From assembly GCF_905171775.1 (NCBI RefSeq), contig NC_053497.1:103250157-103314156 (forward strand): a DNA stretch of 64,000 nt, given 5' to 3'. The notes under the pieces are model-generated. The model did no database searches. It was not told the DNA's origin and saw only the letters and a list, made by a program, of their open reading frames with translations. Positions 1 through 10,057 of this stretch are shown here, in pieces. Each line of letters opens with the position of its first letter. The first letter of the stretch is position 1. A program made the position numbers and the translations under genes. This stretch comes from Rana temporaria (taxonomy: Eukaryota; Chordata; Amphibia; Anura; Ranidae).

Positions 1-274
1 GATTATGGAAAAGGATTATGCAGTCACTCCCAAGAGGAGTCTGGGGCATTCCTCTGAGAGTGTGAATTGGTGCCAGTAGAGCCTTTTCTTTTTCCTATAA
101 AGTTCCTTGTGGTGCTGAAGAGCGGAGTGAAGGAGGAATGCTACAGGGTCGTCTTTTAGGTCTATTCCTTAGTAACTAGTCAATTCAACAATATTTGTAG
201 GAGTGTGTCTGGTTCATTCAAACCCACATTTAAGAGGTTTGAGGGTAAAGTTTTTGACGGTAAATAGGTACATT
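1..274. other. No feature recognised
   Basis: I see no gene, splice-site pair with coding support, or clear repeat boundary here. It directly abuts a 715-bp inverted-repeat element. Confidence 0.5.
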
Positions 275-989
275 GGGCCAGATTCACGTAGAATTCCGGC
301 GGCGTAACGTATTGCATTTACGTTACACCGTCGCAAGTTTTTTACGGGCAAGTGCTTGATTCACAAAGCACTTGCCTGTAAACTTGCGGCGGCGTAGCAT
401 AAATCCGTCCGGCGCAAGCCTGCCTAATTCAAATGGGGCGTGTATCATTTAAATTAGGCGCGTTCCCGCGCCGAACGTACTGCTCCGTTTTGAAATTTCC
501 CGCCGTGCTTTGTGTGAAATGACGTCGCACCGACGTAATTTTTTGAACGGCGACGTGCGTTACGTCCTTTCCTATTCCCGGACAACTTACGCAAAAAATT
601 TTTTTTTAAATTCGACGTGGGAACGGCGGCCATACTTTAACATGGCCAGTCTAAATATAAGCCATGAAATAGCAGCTGTAACTTTATGCCGGGAAAAGCC
701 GACTAGCGACGACGTAAGAGAATGCGACGAACTCGCGTACCTTCGTGGATCGCCGTAAACAGCTAATTAGCATACCCGACACGGAAAACAACGCAAACTT
801 CACCCAGCGGGCACCGAAGTATTACACCTACGATCCGAAGGCGTACGAAGCCGTGCGCCTGTCGGATCGAAGCCAGAAGCCGTCGTATCTTGGTTTGAGG
901 ATTCAAACTAAAGATATGACGCGGCAAATTTGAAAGTACGTCGGAGTATCAGCAGATACTCCGGTGTACTTCTTCTGTGAATCTGGCCC
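275..989. mobile_element. PIF/Harbinger-like MITE (GGCCAGATTC family), copy 1
   Basis: The element begins GGGCCAGATTCAC and ends GTGAATCTGGCCC, a 13-bp terminal inverted repeat. The inside is unusually rich in CG dinucleotides and in ACGTACG-type words compared with the AT-rich flanks, and shows no coding capacity. Seven more copies of about 680-725 bp with the same ends lie in this window, most with a 3-bp target duplication. The flanks of this copy (ATT and TCT) do not match. Three-base duplications suggest the PIF/Harbinger superfamily, but no transposase is present. Confidence 0.8.
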
Positions 990-1577
990 TCTGTACCTTC
1001 TGGTAAGAAGTTTGAAACCCAGTTTCTGAGTTTTTCATGCTATGGAGAAGTTGTGGGTCAAAAAAAGATCATAATACCTCTGTGAGTCGTGAGAAAATGA
1101 TCGGCCTGATTCTGGTTCCTTTAGAAACAGAAAAGTGCAGCGCTAAATATTATCTGAAGTGAATCAAACAATGTGAATAATCAAAAACACATATTTCATG
1201 TAGGAAATCCTGTGTTGAATAACATTAACCCATGTCATGCAACGAATAACATGGGATGATGATAAAAGTGGATGTAATACCTCAGAGAACCACTGGAAGA
1301 GATATCAATGAGTAAAACAAAATATTTGTGACAAACTCTAAGATGATTTGTAAAAAGTCCAACAAAACAAATAGTGATAATAAAATAAATGTGCATGTAC
1401 AATAAGTCCAAAAATGAAAGAAAACAGAAGTTCCTTGAGGAGAGACTGGATGACAGACACCATGTGAGGCAGATCTTTCTCCGATACAGGAATCAGAAAA
1501 CTTGTACAGCCAATGCAGGTCTCATCAACAATCCACAAATGTATCCAAATACTAAATATAAGATAAGGTACTCTTAC
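990..1577. other. Old dispersed repeat, left part, split by LTR insertion
   Basis: No gene is seen. The sequence up to 1577 appears to continue after the LTR element at 4463, so it is the left half of the insertion target. The last five bases, CTTAC (1573-1577), are the left target-site duplicate of the LTR retrotransposon. Confidence 0.5.
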
Positions 1578-2141
1578 TGTCAGGAGAGTATAGTAGACCA
1601 GTACTGTGTGACTGCACAGAGGAGACCCACAATGTATGCGGTGAAGTTAAAAGGTGTTTATTAACAAATAAATGAAGACAACCAGTGCGTAACAAAATAG
1701 CATATACAATCAGGGGAAATACCGTATTCATAAACAAAGCCAGGCCGAGGTCATACACAGGGGAAGTCAGCAGATGGGTGAGGATGGGAACACAGCGGAT
1801 CAGGGAGCGGATGGATGGACAGGCTGCGGGGCAGGAATCCAAGAGGGAACAGGAATCAGGACACAGGGAGGACAAGTCCAGGCAGGGATCAAGGATCAGG
1901 ATCAGGTCCAGAAATCAGGGTCAAATACAAGCTCAGGTCCAGGAGGTATGACGATACCAGGGCGAGGAGTGATTACACACGCCGGGTATTTATAGAGGCG
2001 TGCTGATTGCATTCAGGTCACACCTGAACGCAGGAAGGGCTGTATGCTCCATACTGCCAAGAACGCCCCGCTGGTGGACGCCAGTACTGCAGCCCAAGGA
2101 TAACATAGCAGTAACACCAGCAGGGGGAACCTTTCCTGACA
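1578..2141 (-). repeat. 3' LTR (564 bp)
   Basis: This is the downstream LTR in the minus-strand orientation of the element. It carries the 6-bp GATCAG duplication (near 1893) that the other LTR lacks. Its TATA-like CTATAAATA is the complement of 1987-1995 and its AATAAA is the complement of 1657-1662. The element ORF reads through into it and stops at 2018. Confidence 0.92.
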
Positions 2142-3877
2142 GTACCCCCCCCAAAGGAGCGGCCTCCGGACGCTCCAATTAGATGTTGCTGGGGGAAGTC
2201 CGTGGTGTCAAGCTGGGCAGCAGATAAAGTCACATCAGGTTGGGCCAGATGAAAGTCCATGACTTTTAACAGGGCAAAGTGCAGCTCAAGCTGGGCAGCG
2301 GGTACAGAAATCTTAAGTTGGGCAAAAAGTACATCAAGCTGGGATGCAGATAGGGGCAAATCAAGCTGGGCAGCAGGCTCCGGGTCGTCGAGCTGGGCAG
2401 CAGGCTCCGGGTCGTCGAGCTGGGCAGCAGGCTCCGGGTCGTCGCGCTGGGCAGCGGGCAGGGACACCTCAGACTGGGCAGCGGATGGCACTGAAACAGG
2501 CAGGGCAGATGGCACTGAAACAGGCAGGGCAGATGGCACTGAAACAGGCAGGGCAGATGGCACTGAAACAGGCAGGGCAGATGGCACTGGCAGGGCAACT
2601 TCAGGCTGGCAAACTGGCACAGCAACTTCAGGCTGGCAAACTGGCACAGCAACTTCAGGCTGGCAAACTGGCACAGCAACTTCAGGCTGGCAAACTGGCA
2701 CAGCAACTTCAGGCTGGCAAACTGGCACAGCAACTAGAGGCTGGCAAACTGGCACAGCAACTTCAGGCTGGCAAACTGGCACAGCAACTTCAGGCTGGCA
2801 AACTGGATCAGGCTGGCAAACTGGCCGCATAGCAGGTAGAGGTTTGGCAGAATCAGGTTCAGCTGGCATGCAAGCAGACTGGAGCAGGTTGGTTGGTGTG
2901 GAGACAGGTTGGGTTACTGGCAGGATCATCTTGGTTGGGAAAAACTTTCGTTTTTTCTTGGGCTTAGCCACAGAAGCTCTGTAGGTAAGGGGTGCAGCGG
3001 ACTGGAAAGGAGGATTGGGATATGGCAGAGTAGAGGGAACAGTAGCTGGAGGAAGTTTTTGTGGGTTAGTAGGCGGCTGAGAAGAGACAGGTGGGTTGTA
3101 TGCAGGATAGGTACAGGGAGCAGAGACTGGATATTGGCATCTGGTGGGAAGCAGTGTATACTGAGCTTCGACTGGGGTTGCCATTGGTGATGGACAGATG
3201 GATCTTTGGGAAGGTGAGTGGTTAATGGCAGGGCTGGAAACAGGTGGATTAAAGGCAGGATAGGTACAATTAGTAGAAACTGGGTAGTAATATTTGGTAG
3301 GATGCGGAATTATCTGGGCTGGGGTTGCCATAGGTGATGGACAGATGGATCTTTGGGAAGGTGAGTGGTTAATGGCAGGGCTGGAAACAGGTGGTTTGGC
3401 AGAAATCAGGAGATCTGACCATGCCTGCAGCACAGGCTGAACAAAAGCAGGTTCACACACACCTTGCCTAATCAGAGACTGCACAGAACAAATGCACTCA
3501 GACAACTTCTGCTGGGAACAAGAGGAATAATGTTCATCAAAAGACGCCGGATCATCCTCTAATAACCACACCAGGGATTCAACTTGGTCACGACTGAAGG
3601 GAGGAGAGAAATCATCACTACCATCTGGGATGAACGACAGGGCCGGTTTAACACATAACTGGATTAATGCCTGAACATCATCATAAGACATATAACCCTG
3701 ATCCACCATGGAATGGGCTGATCGGATGGTTTCCATCAGCTGGTCACTTGTCCATCCCTCAAAAACCTGGCGACAATACTCCTCATCCTCCTCTGCCAGC
3801 AGAGAAAAGTAAGTGATTTCATTGAAATCCATCTTCAAAAAACGCACCGCAACAGGATGGTTCCTCAATGCAGGCAC
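2018..3877 (-). CDS. 619-codon Pro-rich repeat protein of the LTR element (gag position)
   Basis: This is the only long frame in the retrotransposon. I do not recognise the family. The N-terminal 170 residues or so look like a compact, acidic, partly helical region. Then come Pro/Ser/Tyr-rich stretches with a 30-residue segment present twice. A basic cluster KKKRK near residue 315 could be a nuclear signal or RNA-binding patch. After that come three in-frame tandem repeats: VCQPEVAVP (9 aa), SALPVSVP (8 aa) and AAQLDDPEP (9 aa). The frame crosses the interior/LTR junction and ends about 124 nt into the 3' LTR. No zinc knuckle, protease or reverse-transcriptase motif is visible. Met codons at residues 1 and 16 (MDFNEI) are both possible starts. 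By position it may act as a gag-like coat protein; that is inference. The uninterrupted frame supports recent activity. Confidence 0.75.
   Translation of the reverse strand: MPALRNHPVAVRFLKMDFNEITYFSLLAEEDEEYCRQVFEGWTSDQLMETIRSAHSMVDQGYMSYDDVQALIQLCVKPALSFIPDGSDDFSPPFSRDQVESLVWLLEDDPASFDEHYSSCSQQKLSECICSVQSLIRQGVCEPAFVQPVLQAWSDLLISAKPPVSSPAINHSPSQRSICPSPMATPAQIIPHPTKYYYPVSTNCTYPAFNPPVSSPAINHSPSQRSICPSPMATPVEAQYTLLPTRCQYPVSAPCTYPAYNPPVSSQPPTNPQKLPPATVPSTLPYPNPPFQSAAPLTYRASVAKPKKKRKFFPTKMILPVTQPVSTPTNLLQSACMPAEPDSAKPLPAMRPVCQPDPVCQPEVAVPVCQPEVAVPVCQPLVAVPVCQPEVAVPVCQPEVAVPVCQPEVAVPVCQPEVAVPVCQPEVALPVPSALPVSVPSALPVSVPSALPVSVPSALPVSVPSAAQSEVSLPAAQRDDPEPAAQLDDPEPAAQLDDPEPAAQLDLPLSASQLDVLFAQLKISVPAAQLELHFALLKVMDFHLAQPDVTLSAAQLDTTDFPQQHLIGASGGRSFGGGTVRKGSPCWCYCYVILGLQYWRPPAGRSWQYGAYSPSCVQV
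2364..2835 (-). repeat. Three in-frame minisatellites inside the LTR-element ORF
   Basis: In plus-strand order there is a 27-bp unit (about 2364-2475), a 24-bp unit (about 2485-2598) and a 27-bp unit (about 2595-2835). All periods are multiples of three, so the ORF stays open through all three arrays. Confidence 0.88.
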
Positions 3878-3904
3878 GTCTGGTCAGGGAGGGCCCTGGT
3901 ATAC

Positions 3905-4462
3905 TGTCAGGAGAGTATAGTAGACCAGTACTGTGTGACTGCACAGAGGAGACCCACAATGTATGCGGTGAAGTTAAAAGGTGTTTATTAACAAATAAAT
4001 GAAGACAACCAGTGCGTAACAAAATAGCATATACAATCAGGGGAAATACCGTATTCATAAACAAAGCCAGGCCGAGGTCATACACAGGGGAAGTCAGCAG
4101 ATGGGTGAGGATGGGAACACAGCGGATCAGGGAGCGGATGGATGGACAGGCTGCGGGGCAGGAATCCAAGAGGGAACAGGAATCAGGACACAGGGAGGAC
4201 AAGTCCAGGCAGGGATCAAGGATCAGGTCCAGAAATCAGGGTCAAATACAAGCTCAGGTCCAGGAGGTATGACGATACCAGGGCGAGGAGTGATTACACA
4301 CGCCGGGTATTTATAGAGGCGTGCTGATTGCATTCAGGTCACACCTGAACGCAGGAAGGGCTGTATGCTCCATACTGCCAAGAACGCCCCGCTGGTGGAC
4401 GCCAGTACTGCAGCCCAAGGATAACATAGCAGTAACACCAGCAGGGGGAACCTTTCCTGACA
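3905..4462 (-). repeat. 5' LTR (558 bp)
   Basis: This is the upstream LTR for minus-strand transcription. It is almost identical to 1578-2141 apart from one 6-bp indel, and abuts the right target-site duplicate CTTAC at 4463-4467. Confidence 0.92.
4308..4316 (-). promoter_or_regulatory. TATA-like element in 5' LTR
   Basis: The minus strand reads CTATAAATA here, followed about 330 bp further on the same strand by AATAAA (complement of 3984-3989). This order, TATA then polyadenylation signal, is what a U3-R-U5 LTR should show and fixes the direction of the element. Confidence 0.6.
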
Positions 4463-4876
4463 CTTACCAACTGGCGTGGACACACTCGTCAGCGATGGTG
4501 TGTCAATCAGACATTCACGAACTCCAGGGCAGCGACAGGATCGATGGAAGCGCCTTTTGATGTGCAGACCCTCAATCGTCAGGAGCCGGATTTGTCCAGT
4601 GGTAAGTAAAATTGTGTGGAAGAGACTCAAAAATGGAAGCAAAAGGCAGACCGGCCCGTTGTAGGTTCATGCAAGGGAAAACATAACTACACATAGTGCG
4701 GTAAATCCCAATAAAAAGCCTTTATTAGGCATAATGGTAATACAAACAATAAAGCAGGAATAAAAAAATTGATAAAAAATATATAATTAAAAAAGTACAA
4801 GCCTACGAAAAGACAAGTACAAGTGATCACATGAGCAGTATTTAGCGTGGTAGGCAAGTAGCGTATGAGCTATGTA

Positions 4877-4916
4877 CCCCCGACATGTTTCGAGCAATAA
4901 GGCTCTTCAACTGGGG
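4877..4916 (-). ncRNA. Hammerhead-ribozyme-like motif, degenerate
   Basis: Read on the minus strand: CCCC, then a CAGTTGA linker (two changes from CTGATGA), stem II GAGC/GCTC with a 6-nt loop, GAAAC, a two-base stem III, GTC, then GGGG that pairs with the first CCCC. All parts of a minimal type I hammerhead are in order, but the core changes make cleavage unlikely. Confidence 0.45.
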
Positions 4917-5002
4917 CATGATTCTGGTTCCTGTTAATGGATATATGGGGGAGAAATGTCAGGTCAACATTTTGTAAGTTAAAGAGATTGTATGATGCAG
5001 GA

Positions 5003-5038
5003 GGTCATGGTCATGGTCATAGTCATGGTCATGGTCAT
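5003..5038. repeat. GGTCAT hexanucleotide repeat
   Basis: Six tandem copies of GGTCAT, one with a single change (AGTCAT). Confidence 0.85.
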
Positions 5039-5149
5039 CCGCTGACACCCGTAATCACATAGGGACCAATGTATGTCCCGCGTTCATCCGCAACGGACGG
5101 ATGAAAATGCGGACATACGGTCCGCACGTGTGAAAGGGCCCTTAGACAT

Positions 5150-5516
5150 AATGTACTAGTATGTACCACAGACTTACCTGCAAACAGAGCCCTTCAGTGG
5201 AGCTCTGTCACGGCTCCCCGGCGCTTCCATTTTCACCCCGGTCTTCCTTCCAGGTTTGCGTGTCCTGGCTGTATGAATGACTGGGATAACGTCACTCCCA
5301 CGAACACGCACAGAAGCCCCGGCACAGAGCTATGAAGGTACGGCATGGGTATGCTCTTCCTTCAGAGTGCATGTGCAGATAACGTCACTGGCTGCATCCC
5401 ATATAAATATCTCCTAAACAGTGTAAGTTTAGAAGATATTCACTGTACCCACAGGTAAGCCTTATTATAGACTTTCCTTTGTAGGTACAAATTAAAAAGT
5501 GGACTTTACTTCCACT
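5150..5516. repeat. Dispersed element ending at TTAA
   Basis: The right end reads GGACTTTACTTCCACT followed by TTAA (5517-5520), the same style as other TTAA-flanked elements here. The left end is not clear. No ORF of note. Confidence 0.4.
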
Positions 5517-5520
5517 TTAA

Positions 5521-6432
5521 TGCTTTCTATTATATTTTATTTTATATCATATTATATTTGTGGTTAACCATTGTAACAATTTATTCAGTCGCCAATAAAA
5601 AAGGTGGCAGATGGCAGCGTGCCATATGATAATGGCAGACATGTCAGAGAACAAACCAAGACCCTATTTATAGAGACTAGTGAATCAGGCTGGTACTGTG
5701 CTGGTGCCTTCTGGTTTGAGCTGGGGTAAATGGTTGATTTATTTTTGGTTACAATAAAAAAAGGCAAACACTCTTAATTAATTGGTCAGATTTACAAAAC
5801 AGATTCTGATGGGTATTTTCTCCAGAAAAAAAAAAAAGTATAACTGTGCATGGAGCGATATTGCCCTCTTCTGGTGGAATACCAGAACAAACTCACTGCC
5901 AGATTTAAGAAATTTTCCATTGGACAATATATTACAGGTGCACAATAGCAAACTTTCCATCACTGAGAGTTATGGGAATGGCTTGCAGCTTGTAGATTCA
6001 ACAGCAATTTACATCTGTACTGTAAAATATGAAATTGAAGCTGTGTCAGGATGGAAGACTATAGTGTGTGAATAGGTCAATGATTTTTTCTAGGGTCCAA
6101 GCCCAACTAAAATCAAACAAAGGAAAGGTTCCGATTTCACTCTTGCTGGATCAAAAGCTATAGAACAAACTAATTATGAACATTTAAACTAATTCTGGAA
6201 TAAGTTTGGTTGACTGAACTGGAGAAAAGTATTTGCAAGGAGTAACAGTAGTCATTTTTGATTCATACTTTGAATGGCTGCTAGCGGTGTACCCCACTCA
6301 CATTAAAAGTACAATTTCTGCATTTGTTGATAACACAAAGCTATGTAATAGAATAAAGTTCCTTCTAGATGTCTCTAGCTGACCGTATTGATCGTGTAAC
6401 TACGTGGCAAATGAGGGTTGATGCTGGAGAAA
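5521..6432. other. No gene or clear repeat recognised
   Basis: The sequence has scattered short AT-rich stretches and no long frame, clear terminal inverted repeat or splice-supported coding segment that I can see. Confidence 0.4.
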
Positions 6433-6583
6433 TGCACTTGGGGGGTCTATGCCCGGAAGTGGGTGCAAATACCTGTCTTAGATAGGTATCTGCACCTCAT
6501 CCCCCCTGAAAGGTGCCAAATGTGACACCGGAGGGGGGGAGGGTTCCGAAAAGCAGAAGTTACATTTTTGGGTGGAACTCCGC
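6433..6583. repeat. Fragment of TTAA-flanked element related to 47083-47558
   Basis: The text around 6450-6583 (ACTTCCGG, GGTGCAAATACC, CCTCCGGTGTCACATTTGGC-like words, GTGGAACTCCGCT before TTAA) is the inverted counterpart of the left part of 47083-47558. Only one TTAA end (6584-6587) is clear. Confidence 0.55.
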
Positions 6584-6622
6584 TTTAAGCTTTCTGTCGA
6601 TTTTCAGTGTATGCAAAACAAT

Positions 6623-7344
6623 TAGCTGGATTCAGGTAGGGCGGCTCACTTTTGAGGCGGCGTAGCGTATCGCATATACGCTACGGCGCCGTAAGTAAGT
6701 GAGGCAAGTGCTGTATTCACAAAGCACTTGCCTCCTAAGTTACGGCAGCGTAGCGTCAATGGGCCGGCGTAAGCGCGCCTAATTCAAATGAGGATGAGCG
6801 GGGCGTGTTTTATGTAAATTACTTGTGACCCGACATGATTGACGTTTTTTACGAACGGCGAATGCGCCGTCCGTGGACATATCCCAGTGTGCATTGCTCC
6901 AAAGTATGCCGCAAGGACGCATTGGTTTCGACGTGAACGTAAATTACGTCCAGCCCCAATCACGGACGACTTACGCAAACAACGTAAATTTTTCAAATTT
7001 CGACGCGGGAACGACGGCCATACTTAACATTGACTAGGCCAGCTATTTGTTCGACTAACTTTACGCCGGAAAACGCCTTACATAAACGGCGTATCTTTAC
7101 TGCGACGGGCAAGCGTACGTTCGTGAATCGGCGTATATCTCGCTGATTTACGCAAATCAGCGTTCACGCCCCTAGCGGCTGGCAGAACTAGACAGCTAAG
7201 ATACGATGGCGCAGGCCGTCGTATCTTAGCTAGGTTTAAGTGTATCTCAGTTTGAGAATACACTTAAACATAGGACGGCTTAGATTCCGAGTTACAACGG
7301 CGTATCTACTGATACGCCGGCGTAACTCTTTGTGAATCCAGCTA
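6623..7344. mobile_element. PIF/Harbinger-like MITE, copy 2
   Basis: Ends are TAGCTGGATTCA and TGAATCCAGCTA with a 3-bp duplicate AAT on both sides (6620-6622 and 7345-7347). The interior is CG-rich like the other copies, with AACGTAC words and no coding capacity. Confidence 0.85.
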
Positions 7345-7347
7345 AAT

Positions 7348-7856
7348 ATGTATTGAAAGTTTTTTTTTTAAAAAGGAAGTATGGGAATGTTGTTTTTTTT
7401 TTTTTGTGAATCATATTTACCTAGTTGGATGCAGCATCGGTCTGATGCTGCATCTTTCCCCTGTCGGCTCTAAGACTGATAATCAAGCAATCAAACACCG
7501 TCGATCACTTGGTCCTCAGAGCCACCTGAACAGAGAGCTCTCTGCTTTGCCCCCCTCCCCCTGGAGCGCTGGGCTATGGAGGGGTTGAGAACGGCCAGCT
7601 CAGGCTCTCAGCGGGTGCCGGTCCAGGCATGTGGGTGGATCCTGACCGTATGGTCACAATCTTTCCCTAGCCTGGAACGGCTCTGTGACTTCAGCCCGCT
7701 GTCTGCTGAAAATGGGTCACAGGAGAGCAGAACGAACTGTACTTCTGTGATCCACAGGAAAAGTACAGCCAAACAAGCTTTAGCTGTACTTCTCCTTTTG
7801 TGGTAGAAAAAAATACTGCACTTATCCAACAAAGTGAAAACCAGCAAGCAACTATA
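7348..7856. other. Unclassified dispersed repeat
   Basis: Contains two A/T homopolymer runs (7360-7405) and a GC-richer part (7500-7700). I see no terminal inverted repeat or coding evidence. Short open frames on both strands look like chance. Confidence 0.35.
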
Positions 7857-8290
7857 ATGCCGCGTACACACTGTCGTTTTTTGTGATGAAAAAAAACGAC
7901 GTTTTTAAAAACGTCATTTAAAATGACTGTGTGTGGGGAAAACGTTGTTTTATGTCTTCTGAGAAACGACAAAAAAAAAATTCTAACATGCTTAAATTTT
8001 TTATGTCGTTTTTCAAAACGTTGTTTTTTGTGTCATTTAAAATGATAGTGTGTGGGCAAAACGACGTTTAAAACAACGTTTTTAAACCCGCGCATGCTCA
8101 GAAGCAATTTATGACGCAAGCTTGAATGGAACAGAGTGCCGTCGTACATGCTGGACGTAACCGCGCTTTGCTATAGTTTTTTGAAAAAACGATGGTGTGC
8201 ATGCTACGTCGTTTTTTAAAATGAAGTTTTTTCATCACATAAAACAACGTTTTTTTTCATCACAAAAAAACAACCGTCTGTAAGCGGCAT
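7857..8290. mobile_element. MITE with GCCGCGTACACAC ends
   Basis: The left end ATGCCGCGTACACACTG matches the inverted right end CAGTCTGTAAGCGGCAT-like sequence, and both are bordered by ATAA. The inside is largely self-complementary, with repeated AAACGACGTTTT words on both arms. Confidence 0.7.
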
Positions 8291-8318
8291 AAGTGTTATA
8301 TGACACAAAAACAGGAAT

Positions 8319-9653
8319 AAATACAAAAAAAGCTGCGCTAAATAAAGTGATAAACAGGATCCCGTAAAGGAAACAATGATGAATACAAAATACATAGTCA
8401 ATACATAATCACTATATATATAAATAGTTGGACCCCAAAAAATTATGAAGGGTCTCAAAAACAAACCACATGCAAATAAACTGAAAACATAAGTGAAGGA
8501 TAGGGTGAACTTGACAACCCAGTGACATGTGAAAATATATATATGAAAAGTCCAAATATATAAAGAAGCATAGCTATGAATCCACAAATGGATGGCAAAT
8601 TCTAGGACTACTGCAGTGAAGATCCCAAAATCCAGAAACCGTGTGGATAGGAAAGCCACCACCTATGATATTACTGTCTCTTACCAGCTGGATAGATCTC
8701 TGTTTAAGGAGATCAAAAAGGCTTGAGACAGAATCCTCTCAGCGATATTCCAACAGGAAGGTCCATTTGCATGTAACCACAATCAGGATGAACCATGAAA
8801 GAAAAGGCTCACATAGTGTAAAATCCCAGATGATTTATTGAAAAAGTATAAAAATGCGCACTTACAATTAATCAATCGTTCACAATGGCATATAGATAAA
8901 ATCGAGCCGGCCGGCTCCTCGATGTGCCTGCCCGTGTCTTTCCGGGTGCAGCTGGTGTCGCGGTGATGTCAGAACGTGGGCAGGCGACGTTCTGACGTCA
9001 CCGCGACACCAGCTGCACCCGGAAGACACGGGCAGGCACATCGAAGAGCCGGCCGGCTCAATTTTATCTATATGCCATTGAACGATTGACTTATTGTAAG
9101 TGCACATATTTATACTTTTTCAATAAATTATCTGGGATTTTACACTATGTGAGCCTTTTCTTTCATGGTTCATCCTGATTGTGGTTACATGCAAGTGGAC
9201 CTTCCTGTTGGAATATCGCTGAGAGGATTCTGTCTCAAGCCTTTTTGATCTCCTTAAACAGAGATCTATCCAGCTGGTAAGAGACAGTAATATCATAGGT
9301 GGCGGCTTTCCTATCCGCACGGTTTCTGGATTTTGGGATCTTCACTGCAGTAGTCCTAGAATTTGCCATCCATTTGTGGATTCATAGCTACGCTTCTTTA
9401 TATATTTGGACTTTTCATATATATATTTTCACATGTCACTGGGTTGTAAAGTTCACCCTATCCTTCACTTATGTTTTCAGTTTATTTGCATGTGGTTTGT
9501 TTTTGAGACCCTTCATAATTTTTTGTGGTCCAACTATTTATATATATAGTGATTATGTATTGACTATGTATTCACTTTGATTTATGGTATTCAGCATTGT
9601 TTCCTTTACGGGATCCTGTTTATCACTTTATTTAGCGCAGCTTTTTTGTATTT
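8319..9653. mobile_element. 1.3-kb near-perfect palindrome (foldback element)
   Basis: The left arm (8319-8978) is the near-exact reverse complement of the right arm (8990-9653), with a centre of about 11 bp (near 8979-8989). The arms match through the whole length, including GAGCCGGCCGGCTC near the centre and GCTGCGCTAAATAAAGTG at the edge. The mirror-image open frames on the two strands are by-products. The outer end TTTAGCGCAGCTTTTTT resembles tails of other dispersed elements here. No transposase is present. Confidence 0.93.
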
Positions 9654-10057
9654 ACTTCTCCTTTTATGATTGTGCAGAGGTTTATATGTATCTCTGGGAC
9701 TTTAGCTTGTGGCACAGCAATCAAATGATACTTTTTGGTACAAGGAAGCCCAGGTTCATACCTCCAAACTGTCCCTGGTTTCAAGGAACTGTCCCTGATT
9801 TCAAGGAACTGTCCCTGATTTAGAACAAAGTTCCTCTTTCCTCCTCATTTTGGTTTGATCTATAAAGTTGTATATAAAATGCATTTTTTATCTTTCAAAA
9901 CATATTTCCCTGAGCTAAAGTTAAGTCCTGATAAGAGCTGTCACAGGAGGGCCCTCACACAGGACACATGGCAGGCAGGGCGTGAGGTTAGCACACTCAG
10001 GGTGACCAGGCAGGGCGGTGAGGTTGACATACTCAGGGTGATCAGGTTCCTGTTCTT
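9654..10057. other. Short local repeats, no gene
   Basis: A 23-bp unit (AACTGTCCCTGATTTCAAGG) is repeated about three times at 9767-9822. A 40-bp stretch with CAGGCAGGGCG and CTCAGGGTGA is duplicated at 9970-10045. Otherwise nothing is recognised. Confidence 0.6.

Larger units (their letters stand above)
1578..4462 (-). mobile_element. Non-autonomous LTR retrotransposon, about 2.9 kb
   Basis: Two nearly identical direct repeats (1578-2141 and 3905-4462) both start TGTCAGGA and end TCCTGACA, and the whole is flanked by the 5-bp duplicate CTTAC (1573-1577 and 4463-4467). The LTRs differ visibly by a 6-bp GATCAG indel, implying a recent insertion. Orientation is minus: each LTR has CTATAAATA and, about 330 bp downstream on that strand, AATAAA. 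A G-run (plus-strand C-run at 2145-2152) precedes the 3' LTR as a possible polypurine tract. The 1.76-kb interior encodes one ORF and no protease, reverse transcriptase or integrase. I could not find a standard TGG-starting primer-binding site. It must borrow its enzymes in trans. Confidence 0.93.
4468..5149. other. Old dispersed repeat, right part
   Basis: This continues the element that the LTR retrotransposon split. It has an AT-rich stretch, a hammerhead-like motif at 4877-4916, and a CG-rich segment near 5070-5149 ending GTGTGAAAGGGCCCTTA that resembles an end of the 31818-32093 element. No coding support. Confidence 0.5.

Noticed and set aside
2259..2984. 241-codon + strand frame opposite the LTR-element ORF
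   Set aside because: It is the mirror of the same minisatellites, with Trp/Gly/Thr repeats. LTR signals and the longer clean frame are on the minus strand.
8216..8662. 148-codon hydrophobic frame, and its mirror at 9299-9580
   Set aside because: The same sequence on the two arms of the palindrome; AT-rich Phe/Ile/Tyr content with no family resemblance.
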